A DNA stretch of 64,000 nt from CAILZL01 sp050181835 (GTDB lineage: Bacteria > Pseudomonadota > Gammaproteobacteria > Steroidobacterales > Steroidobacteraceae), in contig JBFXCU010000002.1 of assembly GCA_050181835.1 (NCBI GenBank), positions 124,001 to 188,000 of the forward strand. The letters are read 5' to 3'. The notes below the pieces were generated by a model. It was given only the letters and a program-made list of their open reading frames with translations. It was not told the DNA's origin and did not search any database. The first letter of the stretch is position 1; the number at the start of each line of letters is the position of its first letter. The position numbers and the translations under genes are program-made. Below are positions 19,001-26,808 of the stretch, piece by piece.

Positions 19001-22000
19001 GTAACGTTAAATGCTACTGGCAATATCAACATCACGGGCGCAACCGCGGCTACTACTGATCCGACATCCACTTCGGCAGGAAAGCTGAATCTTGTCGCCG
19101 AAAATATATTGACCGATGGTGGCAACTTCACGACTTCTGGTTTTGCAACGATGTTGCTTGATGCCGCCAAGGAAATTCGTGCGCAGGATGATTCGACGCT
19201 GGCGATTTCGGGCGATCTCGTCATGTCTACGCAGCGTCTGACAACCAGTTCTGGAAAGGGGTTGACGCTAGCAGTGAATGGCACTGCCAGCCTGACGAAT
19301 AGTGCGGCGACCGATCTGGCTACAGTCACTGATCTGGGTGGTGAATTCTCGCTTACTGCAGACAGCATTGAGCTGGCGAGTCTGATTGAGGTGCCATCTG
19401 GCATTGTAAATTTGCAGGCGAAATCAGGTGACGTGCACCTGCTCGACGGTGCAGTTATTGATGTAAGTGGTCGTAGTACACAATTTGCCGATGAATCGAT
19501 TAGTAGTGGTGGTGGTTCGATTGGACTGTCCTCGGCAACGGCGGATGTAGTCCTAGACGCTGAATCTTCATTGAATGTCGCTGCTGCAGGGCAAGCAAAG
19601 TCGGGCAGTGTTGCCATCAGTGCCATAGCTGGATCAATTGAAGCGTTAGGTACGCTGTCAGCGACTGCAAGTAAAGAGATCAACGGCGGCAGTTTTAGCG
19701 CGGATGCTAATTCACTCGGCGATATCTCAGCGCTGAACGCACAACTGGCTCAAGGTGGCTTTAGCGGCGATCTGGCGTTGCGACTACGTAGTGGCGATCT
19801 GGCGCTAGCTAGCGCTGATATTGTGCGTGGCACCCGTGTCAGTTTGACCGCAGATCAAGGCAGTGTGCAGATAGCGGGAAGTATTAAGGTGCATGATACT
19901 GATGGCGGTCGCATTACCTTGTCTGCTGGCGATAGCATTATCGTCAGCGGGAGTCTCGACGCGCGTGCTACCGGATCTGATGAACGTAATGGTCGTATTG
20001 ATTTAAGAGTCGATGCCGGTGAGTTGCGGGTAACTGATACTGCGATGCTGGCAACAGTCGATAGCAACGCGGCGGGCGGTTCAGCTGCAGACGGCACCGT
20101 TTCCCTACGCGCCTCGCAGGATTCATTGTTGACAGTATTGGATGCTGACATGGGCAACCATAAGGTTTCGTTGGCCGGTGATTGGTCGCGGACGGGCGTA
20201 GTGAATCTGGAGGGATTCAAAACTTATTCAGATAATCTAATCAGCGCTGCCGACGTTACGGCTGTTATTGGCAATGTCTATTACGATGACGCGGCAGCAT
20301 TCGGTTCGCAAGCAGTCGCTATTGGCAATGCGCTGGAAAATTCTTCAGTGTCTAAGTTGAATTTGTTGACGGGAATTGAAATTCAGTCGACCGATACCAT
20401 GAATATCAATGCTGCATGGGATTTGTCGCAATGGCGATTTGCTGGTCAACCCGGCGTGTTAACGCTGCGCTCAGCCGGCGATCTGGTGTTCAATCAGTCG
20501 TTGAGTGATGGCTTTACGGGGGTGACGGGCACCAATGCATTTAAGCTTACCAGCACTGCTGACTCATGGTCGTATCGATTGATTGCCGGTGCGGATTTAA
20601 CTGCGGCGGATGTCATGGCGGTGCGGCGGCTGGATGCCATAACCAGTGGCAACGGCGATTTGCTTATCGCGTCAGGTACAACCACATCGAGCAATGGTTA
20701 CAAAATGGTGCGTACTGGAAATGGCAGTATTGACGTCAATGCGGCGCGTGATGTGGTGCTGGGTAACTCCGCATCCATGATCTACACCGCAGGCGTTGCC
20801 ACCGACGGTGTGAATTATGCAGGTAGCCTGATTGTCGGCAATGAACTCGGCGGGCTGAAGTATCCCTCCAGTGGTGGTGACATCAATATCAGTGCGGGCC
20901 GTGATGTAGTTGGTGCTGCCAGTGATCAGCTGATTACTGATTGGTTGTGGCGAATCGGCAATGTTGATGCAACCACTGTTGCCAGCACTCGATCCACGGC
21001 GTGGACCGTAAATTTTGCAAACTTCCAACAGAATATCGGCGTGTTAGGTGGTGGAGATCTTGCTGTGACCGCCGGGCGTGATTTGAATACGCTGTCGCTA
21101 GCACTGCCATCGATTGGCCGGCAGCAAACCAATACGACAAACGATAAAACGGCAGCAAGTAATAACCTGGAAGTGATTGGTGGCGGTGCCATGCGTGCGA
21201 CCGCCGGTCGTGATGTGCTGGGCGGCGTGTTTTACACTGGCAAGGGAACTATGGACATCATCAGCGGCGGCGCGGTTGGCGCAAGCACGCTCACTGGTTT
21301 GAATCCGATACTAGCACTGGGTGATGTTCAGGCTGCAATCACAGCGCGTTTGGATTCCACCATAGAATCTGCTGTTACGCCGACCTTGTTACCTCAGGAT
21401 CGATCGCAGAGCAACCGTGGGCCGACTTCTAGCAATTTTTCTACCTACACGGATAACACCGCACTACAGGTAGCATCATTGGCGGGTGATGTAACGTTGA
21501 ATGGAGCCAAGAATTCGGCAAGTATTGGTTCGTTGGCCAGCTCCTTGCTGTCGACAGATGGGGCGCTCGGGCTGGCGTTGCGCTTATTGCCCGGGACAGT
21601 GTCGCTGCAGTCCTTACGCGGCGATATTAATCTGGATGGCCCAATTACCTTGGCACCAACCGTTGTCGGCAGACTTGAGGTATTGGCTTATTCTGATGTA
21701 AATCTAAATGCTGCAATCATTGTTTCCGATGCCGACCCTAAGTTGCTTCCAGGCATCGCAACGCCCGCATTGAATCCGTTGATTACCAGCACTGTCGCCA
21801 ATCAGGCATTAAGTGTAATCAACACCGATTACGATCAGTTCAATGCAGAATTACCGGTTCGGTTAGCAGCTGCTCAGGCCAGTGAACTCAGCCCGTCGCG
21901 CATCGTTGCTGCCAGCGGCGATGTATTTGGTAGTAGCATTCTTGGCGGTTCGCAACTGTACTTTGGTGCCCCTGTGCAAGTATATGCGGGTCGCGATGTG

Positions 22001-23386
22001 GTCAGGCTGGATCTGGTGGCGCAGAACCTGACAGCAGCTGATGTCTCATCGGTTACTGCTGGCCGCGATATTAGCTATGGGATCCAGCGTAATAGTTTGG
22101 GTGGTGTAGATGTAGATACCAGACAGATACAAATCAATGGGCCTGGGCAACTGACACTGATCGCTGGTCGTGATCTCAACTTGCAGAATTCGGCAGGGAT
22201 TATCAGCAGAGGCAATTTGTCGAATATTGCGCTTGCTGATAAGGGCGCGAACATCAGTGTGTTTGCGGGAATCAATGGCAAGTCACCAAATTATGATGAG
22301 TTTACAAAGCGCTATCTCCTTGATGACGATGCTTATGCGACGATGTTGAGTGAGTTCATGGCAAACGTTGCCGGTAGCGTGCCAACCGATAAGAAGACAG
22401 CGCTAGCTGATTTCGCAATTCTTAGCCAGCCGCTGCGCGCGTCGTTACTGCAACAGATATTACTTGCCGAGTTGCGCGCCAGTGCGATCAATGCCGCATC
22501 CATTGATCCGACCAAGAACGGCGACTACTCACGCGGCTTTACAGCTCTGGAAACGATGTTCCCGGGCAGTACCAATGTTGCGGGAGGCGCAGCAACGAAT
22601 CCTTACTCTGGTGATATTTCACTGTATTTCAGTCGTATCTATACGCAAGACAACGGCAATATCACGTTGATTGCTCCGGGTGGTGGAGTCAACGCTGGTC
22701 TGGCAGCGCCACCCACTTCATTTGGTATTAGTAAGTCGGCTGATCAGCTGGGCATCGTTACGCAGACCGGTGGAGATATTGGCATTGTGACGGATCAGGA
22801 TTTGCAGGTGAATGAGTCACGCGTGTTTGCGATTAATAACAGCGATATCCTGGTGTGGTCATCAAACGGCAATATCGATGCGGGCCGCGGGGCGAAGACG
22901 GCGATCTCTGCTCCAACCCCGGTTATAGCCTATGATCGTGATGGCTATCCAACCGTTACATATAGCGCAGCACTGTCAGGTAGTGGTATCCAGACGCGCA
23001 CTACTAGCTCGAGTAATTTGCCTGGTGATGTGGTGCTTGCGGCGCCACGTGGTGTCGTTAACGCGGGTGACGCGGGTATCGTTGCCGGCAACTTGACTAT
23101 TGCCGCTACTGCCGTGTTGGGTGCCGACAATATCAAGGTAAGCGGTGTTGCCGTTGGTGTGCCTGTGGATACCGGAGGGTTGGGGGCCAGTCTTGCAGGC
23201 GTCACCGCTGCGGCTAGCGGTGCGAGCAATGCGGCATCGACTGCAGTAGGCGAGGATTCGGCTGCCAATCATGATCAAGCTACGTCAGTGGCGACCGCTG
23301 CGCTGTCCTGGCTGGAAGTGTTTGTAGTTGGGCTGGGAGATGAAGTGTGTCGACAAGATGATCTTGATTGCTTGAAACGCCAGTAG
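13067..23386 (+). CDS. TpsA giant filamentous haemagglutinin-type exoprotein
   Basis: A 3,439-residue secreted adhesin and partner of the preceding TpsB. An Arg-rich n-region precedes a hydrophobic signal ending NMSVANA. The TPS secretion domain (about residues 45–300) carries NGIVFGNGAQVNVAGLIASS, the FhaB-type activity-domain signature. The remainder is a long beta-helix of short Gly/Asn/Asp/Ser repeats, including repeated xAGRDV/xAGRDL segments in the last third. The C-terminal region (APRGVVNAGDAGIVAGNL ... NIKVSGVAVGVP) matches the DUF3739 ending of filamentous haemagglutinin family proteins. The last 15 residues hold two cysteines (EVCRQDDLDCLKRQ). An alternative ATG at 13022 overlaps the tpsB stop. 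The frame is open throughout, with no sign of decay. Confidence 0.93.
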   Translation: MTFNADQRMERLIIAQAVRRVLRGPRARLGLLRGLSLACVIGLNMSVANAELPQICVTCAAGTVTNFVTNGAATYTTVGNNMTVSQSTANATLNWQSFNISNGSSVEFKQPGTDSVALNRIYQTSASQILGNLTANGRVYLLNQNGIVFGNGAQVNVAGLIASSLDLSSAALESGIANAALASSPSFQLFANGNPTGDVSVWQGASITTTEGGQVLILAPNVSNAGVITTPGGQTVLAAGSSVYLYNRDDVNLRGLWVEVAAGDGEVTNGVASNATVTNPSQLVGQIVAERGNITLAGMAVNQLGRLSATTSVSQGGSIKLLARTDSSVSNTLNATKGTQGNLLLGANSLTSILLDDSGDVSVDSSTQPQSQVELDANKVVLENGAKIIAPHGNVSITARREGNTDTSLFGSGSSDSRIYIGTDVLIDVSGAAINKTMASNVISVELRGDELANSELQRDGVLRGKTVQVDVRQSGTNADGTAWVGSPIGDLSGWVANIERDVNERSLTGGSVSLKSQGDVIVDSGAVINLSGGAINFAAGYINTSSLIGADGSIYDMADASPDRIYLGLASSNTVTSVTDARWGITRSYVGAASQGRYEAAYQEGKDAGELTILGQKVVLNGDINAETVSGVYQRNSSSAFNVATATSLYRPYDELPLSGKLVLGQTSNEVLATNGNLDFGLSSVSFTSGQLAQLGAGFNPWSDPLASAFDTLNLSTALFRVGGLGQLTLRSNGLVTLDAASSLNFPLWGTLDVIAGAIDVAGNIISSSGNVSLISQPTAKIEELTGGVTLRAGAVIDVSGKWVNDSELTHSPQASLVPLAIDGGSVNLGAEHNALTLEYGSLIDVSGGARLTSTGKFVSGNAGSISLSNSAGEAGQASMFESAAELRGFAFANGGSLTISTTAICISGAITECQQRDLSTLLHLDPGMFLQGGFGAYALTANQGGIDVTPGTEIRLQQQNWIATTSMASVISGTPVTGFARVGLLPDYLRNAADLSLNVSPSLPLSQPYTATTFAVAPSLTIGTNAQILGDTGAHIALESSTRLLVNGRIATAAGDISLKLNSDLYLGETASAALYFADQGIWLGGDAKLSAVGTTVLYPNSLGYLLGDVLEGGSVRIDADRGHVISSAGSLIDVSGTAAVLSIKADAQGRYANKVIGSQGGSIAIEASEAIVIGGDLAGRSGTSQQAGGTLQVSLDSRQRRDPGQQGSQSTQQSAFPNGSRVIELVADDSPIAFGNATLPVGYQARAIVSAAKVEAGGFDALSLTAQTFETAESGAQVRHNGEVKLIGDVSLELARSVTIRSEVIGSDGGNARISAPMVSLGNTSTLYQSPLSSATGAGQLLIDAQQIDLIGNSVLRGFDQATLQSSGDVRLMGAVQTAVTDQLLGSLTTNGSLAIAAAQLYPTTLSTFTVEAGEANNGRLEIRQSGTAADALSAGGQLILRAPTIVQAGTVRAPFGTITLDSADITLATGSVTSTSGEGLTVPFGETQGGIDWAYVLSDLKTLLYGVGEKTLPSQHINLIGNNINFQNGATLDVTGGGDLMASEFIQGTGGKLDILGDNNSNNSFAILSANSLASAAYDEAIYATASNLIGKSVYLSGTSDLPAGDYIVLPAKYALLPGGYLITQASGYQDITAGERYAQANGATVVSGYFTDTGTQYRDARTSGFIVLPGTAVQNKAQYTLTSADSFFTEQAQAAGKNVQRLPKDAGTVSINANKLLNLDGQFLSQSSANGRGAAVDIASAAIEVVTDATTAPSQAGVLAIKAADLNALGAESILLGGSRTEDENGISVQTSSTSVVIDTGAALNGPEVMLVATDKIAVASGASITAVGDEVKSSDIVLDGDGVVVRVSTGAAGNVTRTNYTNSGAILDIESGADLVAISGSISMESSGIGSLAGRLSVAQGELSVTGNRISLGNASAVTDGWSIDTEKLSDLNLDLFSLNSRSSIDVYGDLALSLANLKLGAAALRGFDDGTVTLNATGNINITGATAATTDPTSTSAGKLNLVAENILTDGGNFTTSGFATMLLDAAKEIRAQDDSTLAISGDLVMSTQRLTTSSGKGLTLAVNGTASLTNSAATDLATVTDLGGEFSLTADSIELASLIEVPSGIVNLQAKSGDVHLLDGAVIDVSGRSTQFADESISSGGGSIGLSSATADVVLDAESSLNVAAAGQAKSGSVAISAIAGSIEALGTLSATASKEINGGSFSADANSLGDISALNAQLAQGGFSGDLALRLRSGDLALASADIVRGTRVSLTADQGSVQIAGSIKVHDTDGGRITLSAGDSIIVSGSLDARATGSDERNGRIDLRVDAGELRVTDTAMLATVDSNAAGGSAADGTVSLRASQDSLLTVLDADMGNHKVSLAGDWSRTGVVNLEGFKTYSDNLISAADVTAVIGNVYYDDAAAFGSQAVAIGNALENSSVSKLNLLTGIEIQSTDTMNINAAWDLSQWRFAGQPGVLTLRSAGDLVFNQSLSDGFTGVTGTNAFKLTSTADSWSYRLIAGADLTAADVMAVRRLDAITSGNGDLLIASGTTTSSNGYKMVRTGNGSIDVNAARDVVLGNSASMIYTAGVATDGVNYAGSLIVGNELGGLKYPSSGGDINISAGRDVVGAASDQLITDWLWRIGNVDATTVASTRSTAWTVNFANFQQNIGVLGGGDLAVTAGRDLNTLSLALPSIGRQQTNTTNDKTAASNNLEVIGGGAMRATAGRDVLGGVFYTGKGTMDIISGGAVGASTLTGLNPILALGDVQAAITARLDSTIESAVTPTLLPQDRSQSNRGPTSSNFSTYTDNTALQVASLAGDVTLNGAKNSASIGSLASSLLSTDGALGLALRLLPGTVSLQSLRGDINLDGPITLAPTVVGRLEVLAYSDVNLNAAIIVSDADPKLLPGIATPALNPLITSTVANQALSVINTDYDQFNAELPVRLAAAQASELSPSRIVAASGDVFGSSILGGSQLYFGAPVQVYAGRDVVRLDLVAQNLTAADVSSVTAGRDISYGIQRNSLGGVDVDTRQIQINGPGQLTLIAGRDLNLQNSAGIISRGNLSNIALADKGANISVFAGINGKSPNYDEFTKRYLLDDDAYATMLSEFMANVAGSVPTDKKTALADFAILSQPLRASLLQQILLAELRASAINAASIDPTKNGDYSRGFTALETMFPGSTNVAGGAATNPYSGDISLYFSRIYTQDNGNITLIAPGGGVNAGLAAPPTSFGISKSADQLGIVTQTGGDIGIVTDQDLQVNESRVFAINNSDILVWSSNGNIDAGRGAKTAISAPTPVIAYDRDGYPTVTYSAALSGSGIQTRTTSSSNLPGDVVLAAPRGVVNAGDAGIVAGNLTIAATAVLGADNIKVSGVAVGVPVDTGGLGASLAGVTAAASGASNAASTAVGEDSAANHDQATSVATAALSWLEVFVVGLGDEVCRQDDLDCLKRQ

Positions 23387-24045
23387 TCTGGTTGCCTGAA
23401 CTTGATTGTGTATGGGTGTGTAAATTGATTGAGCCTTCGACCCGATCTGCTTGGCTGTCTTACTTGTTGCTGTTTGGTGGCGCATTTCCTGTGTTCATGT
23501 TTATCCAGGCGCCTAGCAAAAACTTGGTAAACATTCATATGCCTAGTTTGTCCTCAGCTAACACAAAGGTAACGCAGCCTGCACAACAGCTGGCTAATGG
23601 AGGTGTTGCGCTAGCGCTCCAGCCCGATATAACGAATGGTAAAACGGTTGCCGATAAGCCAAGCGAGCAAAAAGAGGGGGCACAAAGCCCGATCGATATT
23701 ACGTTTGAGCAGCAGCGTAAAGTAGCCGATGCAGCAGTGCACGCCCAGGTGGTCGATAAAATTATGGATTCCAATTCTCGCGTGCGTTTGGCGGGGATCG
23801 TGCAGCTCGCAAGCCTGCCACCTGAGCAAAGCGTGCCAGCGCTGCAGGTTGCTGCGACGAGTGATGCAGATGCCCGTAATCAATTGCTGGCAATTCAGTC
23901 GCTAGTCACCATTGCGCGCAGGGCAGGCGACAGCGATGGAAATATACGTGCAATACTCAAACAAGCGATGTATGCAGCGAATCCCGCTGCTGCCACCGCT
24001 GCAAAAAAGGCTTATGAAAGCATTGGGCAAGACTTTAACCAATAA
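23368..24045 (+). CDS. Membrane-anchored protein with helical (HEAT-like) repeats
   Basis: A 225-residue protein whose TTG start overlaps the tpsA end by 19 bp, which suggests translational coupling. A single transmembrane segment lies at about residues 30–46 (WLSYLLLFGGAFPVFMFI). A Ser/Gln/Ala-rich linker and a C-terminal alpha-helical part follow. In this last part LAGIVQLASLPPEQSVPALQVA and the next segment (RNQLLAIQSLVTIARRAGD) look like two HEAT-type repeats. The product would sit in the inner membrane with the helical part in the periplasm. A role in handling TpsA or in regulating its export is suggested only by position. A later start near residues 15–17 (GTA/GTG region) is possible. 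Confidence 0.68.
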   Translation: MLETPVVWLPELDCVWVCKLIEPSTRSAWLSYLLLFGGAFPVFMFIQAPSKNLVNIHMPSLSSANTKVTQPAQQLANGGVALALQPDITNGKTVADKPSEQKEGAQSPIDITFEQQRKVADAAVHAQVVDKIMDSNSRVRLAGIVQLASLPPEQSVPALQVAATSDADARNQLLAIQSLVTIARRAGDSDGNIRAILKQAMYAANPAAATAAKKAYESIGQDFNQ

Positions 24046-24060
24046 TCGATACTAGGTCTT

Positions 24061-24531
24061 ATGACATCCAGACCCTACAACGTTCTCTTTCTCTGCACTG
24101 GTAATTCGGCGCGCAGCATCATGGCAGAATCGTTGCTCAAGCACTGGGGCAAGGGTGAATTTACTGCTTATAGTGCAGGCAGTCAGGCCAAGGGGGAGGT
24201 GCATCCTTTGGCGCTCGAGCTGTTGACCATGGTAAAGCTACCCACTGAAGGATTACGCAGCAAGAGTTGGGACGAGTATGCAAAGCCAGATGCACCACAG
24301 ATGGATTTTATCTTCACGGTTTGTGATAACGCTGCTGGTGAAGTCTGTCCTATCTGGCCGGGACAGCCGATGACGGCGCATTGGGGTGTGGCTGATCCCG
24401 CTGCAGCAATCGGCACCGATCGTGACAAAATTTATGCGTTTCGCAAGGCGCTGTTGGAATTGGAAAATCGAATCAAAGTGTTTGTCAGTCTGCCCATCTC
24501 GGCGCTACAACGTATTACGTTACAGCAGTAG
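24061..24531 (+). CDS. arsC: Arsenate reductase-like low-molecular-weight phosphatase fold protein
   Basis: A 156-residue protein of the LMW protein tyrosine phosphatase/thioredoxin-coupled arsenate reductase family. The P-loop C12-X5-R18 is in FLCTGNSARS. The resolving cysteines fall at C88 and C96 (FTVCDNAAGEVCP), as in Staphylococcus-type ArsC. The catalytic aspartate is in GVADPA (D112). These three cysteines favour arsenate reduction over phosphotyrosine hydrolysis. No arsR, arsB or acr3 is adjacent, so the context is not an arsenic operon. It starts 15 bp after the preceding membrane-protein gene and could be in the same transcript. Confidence 0.85.
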   Translation: MTSRPYNVLFLCTGNSARSIMAESLLKHWGKGEFTAYSAGSQAKGEVHPLALELLTMVKLPTEGLRSKSWDEYAKPDAPQMDFIFTVCDNAAGEVCPIWPGQPMTAHWGVADPAAAIGTDRDKIYAFRKALLELENRIKVFVSLPISALQRITLQQ

Positions 24532-24660
24532 ATCCGTGCCATTGGCAGGATACGGAATATGCCGTCAGTGTCGAGCACCATGCCGACTTAATCAGTGTGA
24601 GCAGGGTGATTATCAAGTACTAGCCAGTGATCAGTGAAGCTTAGTGATATTTTCGGAGCG

Positions 24661-26451
24661 ATGATGATTTTCTCAGCGAACCGGATACACCATCAACGCC
24701 GTCTTTGTTTATTCAGTTTCGCCGCCGCGGCTGCCCTCTGTGGCTCTGCGAATGCACGTAACGTCGTGATTTTTGTAGCCGATGGTCTGCGACCGTCGTC
24801 AGTGACAGTTGTCGATGCACCACACTGTCTGCATTGCGTGATAACGGTGTTTATTTCAGTAACAGTCACTCAGTATTTCCAACGGTGACAATGATTAATG
24901 CGGCGGTGATTGCCACTGGACATCTGCCCGGTGACACTGGCATCTACAGCAATAATCCATGGTTGGGATACAATTCTTTCAATGCCGCAAATTTTCAGTG
25001 GCCGACACCAGCTTCTTCGACGATGCAACCGGTCCGGATGACATACCGTTGCCGATTGACATCGCTGCAGCGATGCGTGGCATACGACTGGCTAGCACCG
25101 CGCCGGTACGACTCCAGCCTTCAGGCAGCAATCGGCTGGCAAGTATGACCAATGCTAACTGGGGGCAGCAAGTGTACTTCTTCGAGGCCACCACCCGTGC
25201 GGTGTGACCGACCTTCAGTCGCAATGGCAAGCCATTCCTATTGATATACTGGTCGCGTGATCCTGACGGTACGCAGCATAATCAAGGTGACAGTGCTGGC
25301 GCATTCTGGCCAGGCATCAACGAAGATACCTCGCGGTTGGCAGTGCGCAACGCAGACCACAATCTTAAGTTGGTACTGGATTGGCTCAATGCCGACCCGA
25401 AGATCGCCGCTGATACCGATGTTCTGGTTACCTCTGACCATGGCTTCGCCACCATCTCCAAGCAAGCCATCGATGGCAGTGGCCGCATGACCGATAGTGC
25501 CACCGTCTCAATAGACTATGACGACGAATCACATGGTGCTTTGCCGCCGGGCTTTCTTGCTATCGAACTGGCGCAGCATCTTGGGTTGCCATTGTACGAT
25601 CCGGATGTACTGGCGAAGGATGAACATGGCAATTCAGTTTTTGCCAGTATTGATCTTCACACTCAACACCCAGCACAAGGCAATGGACTGTTCGGCGGGC
25701 TAGGGCGTTTTTTGGGTGATACCGACGCTGATGTCATCGTCACGCCGGGCGGCGGCTTTGTGCGATCTACTTGCCAAAGCACGATGCAGCGATGCTCAGG
25801 CGCATTGTGGAATACGTTGGTCGGCTTGACTATGTCGGCGCGTTGTTCGTTCATGATCGCTACGGTGGAATGCCGGGCACATTGCCGATGAGTGCGATTG
25901 GGCTGGTGGATCAAGGCAAGTTGCCGGTGCCGGATTTGATCGTCAGCTTCAGGGGTTTTTCGCTAAGCCTCGCACTGGCAGAAGGTACAAAAGATCCGTT
26001 GCGTCGCGTCGTGCAGGTTGCCGATACCAACTTGAAGCAGGGCCAAGGTACGCACGGGGGATTCGGACGCGAAAGTACCTTCAATTGCATGGCCGCAATC
26101 GGCCCTGATTTTAAACGGGCATTTGTTGATAACTAGCCGGTCAGCAATGCTGACTTGGCACCAACGATTGCGGCACTGCTGTCATTACGATTGACTGAGA
26201 ACGGGTCACTGCTGGGACGCAATGTTGGTGAAGCGCTGCATGGTCGTGCACCGACGAACGACCCGGCGAAGGACGTGTTGCAGCAGTGCCTCGATGTCTC
26301 CACGCCCAGCGCCAATGGTCGCGCCACCATACTGCGCTATCAACTTTACGGAGCCTCGCGTTACAACGACGTGGCCGAGTTTCGCATCCCGGCTGCGCAG
26401 GAACGAAGCGGATGTTCAATCCAGCCGGGGTTGAAGCCAACCCGGCACTAA
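24661..26451 (+). pseudogene. Decayed alkaline phosphatase/type I phosphodiesterase-family gene
   Basis: Consecutive fragments in different frames rebuild one exported phosphodiesterase/nucleotide pyrophosphatase-like protein. A signal peptide precedes ARNVVIFVADGLR (metal-site aspartate). After a frameshift near 24822, FSNSHSVFPTVT (nucleophile segment) and IATGHLPGDTG follow in another frame. A second shift lies near 25000. A TGA at 25205–25207 interrupts the frame before IYWSRDPDGTQH. VTSDHGFATI (metal site) follows, then a third shift near 25760. A TAG at 26134–26136 separates GPDFKRAFVDN from VSNADLAPTIAALL. Three frameshifts and two nonsense codons make function very unlikely. The start ATG has a good ribosome-binding site (CGGAG), so it was once a normal gene. 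Confidence 0.88.
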
Positions 26452-26808
26452 GTACTGAGCATCATCCAGAATTACCTAATTGTTGTCGGATTGGCATCGA
26501 ATAAGGCACAAGCTTTGAGCTGCGCTGTTTGATTTTTTATAAGAAACAGGTGGGTCATATTGACTCAATGTCAGTAGGCGAACATCACCGCATCTGCGAT
26601 TACCACCCGTCACGTTGATGTGCCTGCTTGCGCGCCAGCAGATTGGCGACGATCAGCATTAAAACGTCATACATGCGAAATACATTACTGTCATGAAAAC
26701 ATCATTGACGGCGTTGACAATGCGCGCAGCAGCACACTTTGGATCTACAGGGTGTCGATGGGTGTCCGTGGCCTAGCTGTAATCTGATATTTGGCTGAGG
26801 GAGATTTC
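26452..26808. other. Intergenic region before exbB-like gene
   Basis: No supported gene. GTCATACAT followed by GCGAAA at 26666–26679 resembles the repeat at 8310, and TGTCAT recurs at 26689. A TTGACA at about 26715 could be part of a promoter, but no good -10 box follows at 17 bp. The last bases (GAGGGAG) form the ribosome-binding site of the following gene. Confidence 0.4.

Noticed and set aside
13067..23386. Beta-helix repeats of TpsA as a DNA repeat array or CRISPR
   Set aside because: The repetition is at protein level with varied codons; there are no constant-length repeats with unique spacers.
23368..23386. Frameshift making the TPS-linked membrane protein the true end of TpsA
   Set aside because: TpsA already ends with a complete DUF3739-like C-terminus and the overlap is short; two coupled genes explain it better.
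24061..24531. Arsenic resistance operon
   Set aside because: Only the arsC-like gene is present; the neighbours are a TPS-linked membrane protein and a phosphodiesterase pseudogene.
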